A stretch of 64,000 bases of DNA from Climacium dendroides (lineage: Eukaryota > Streptophyta > Bryopsida > Hypnales > Climaciaceae). The stretch lies in contig OX467084.1 of NCBI GenBank assembly GCA_950106755.1, positions 37,575,213 to 37,639,212 of the forward strand, in the 5' to 3' direction. The notes below the pieces were generated by a model. It ran no database searches, had not been told where the DNA came from, and saw only the letters and a program-made list of their open reading frames with translations. Made by a program: the position numbers and the translations under genes. Positions 63,804 through 64,000 of the stretch are shown here, piece by piece; positions within the stretch are counted from its first letter, which is position 1; each line of letters opens with the position of its first letter.

Positions 63804-64000
63804 ATCGCCTTCAACGTCGGGAATGAAGAAATGGTCAGAGCTAAGAAATTAAGATTCCACGGTTGCCATACATTCGTGTTCAAAGGCGGAGTGTTCCTGT
63901 GTGCACACACTTGCTGTTGTATGCTCAGAATGTCTCAACACCACAAGGCCACTGGTATCAGTTCAGAAGTCGAGCTAGCGTAACGTCAAACTGCTTAGGA

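Overview
The window looks like nuclear DNA from a land plant with a large, AT-rich, transposon-filled genome. Three confident genes occupy only a few percent of it: the 5' end of THO5 (positions 1-492, minus strand), a complete nine-exon RPL5 for 60S ribosomal protein uL18 (9950-12138, plus), and a complete intronless CYP74 gene, most likely allene oxide synthase (55725-57194, plus). The spliceosomal introns, the telo-box and site II promoter motifs and the CYP74 family all point to plants. The RPL5 and CYP74 sequences read to me as non-angiosperm, but I cannot name a lineage without a search.

Layout. 1-1345: THO5 exons 1-2, its promoter and an unassigned GC-richer stretch. 1346-9740: AT-rich DNA with a TIR element and two copies of a retroposon-like repeat. 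9740-12660: RPL5 with its promoter. 12860-16400: a small MITE, an array of about 152-bp monomers, and a gene-like three-exon frame broken by a repeat insertion. 17230-19553: a 54-bp minisatellite and a non-autonomous CACTA element. 20376-24845: a decayed trihelix-like gene and a decayed pogo/Tigger-like transposase. 26377-30114: a 3.7-kb CACTA element. 30900-51500: relics and MITEs, including a TTAA-flanked set in three size classes, a CACTA element, a PIF/Harbinger-type MITE, an hAT/Mutator-type MITE and a long foldback. 51500-55400: minisatellite, foldback and the GC-rich approach to CYP74. 55461-57349: CYP74 with a repeat-built leader and a 3' hairpin. 57350-64000: AT-rich DNA with a 152-bp CACTA MITE and another TTAA MITE.

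The three genes are functionally unrelated (mRNA export, translation, oxylipin synthesis) and there is no operon-like logic. The main biological content of the rest is transposon structure. Four CACTA elements carry matching 3-bp target duplications, many short elements end in TTAA, and several old coding remnants have stops that fit C-to-T decay. I saw no tRNA, rRNA or CRISPR array.
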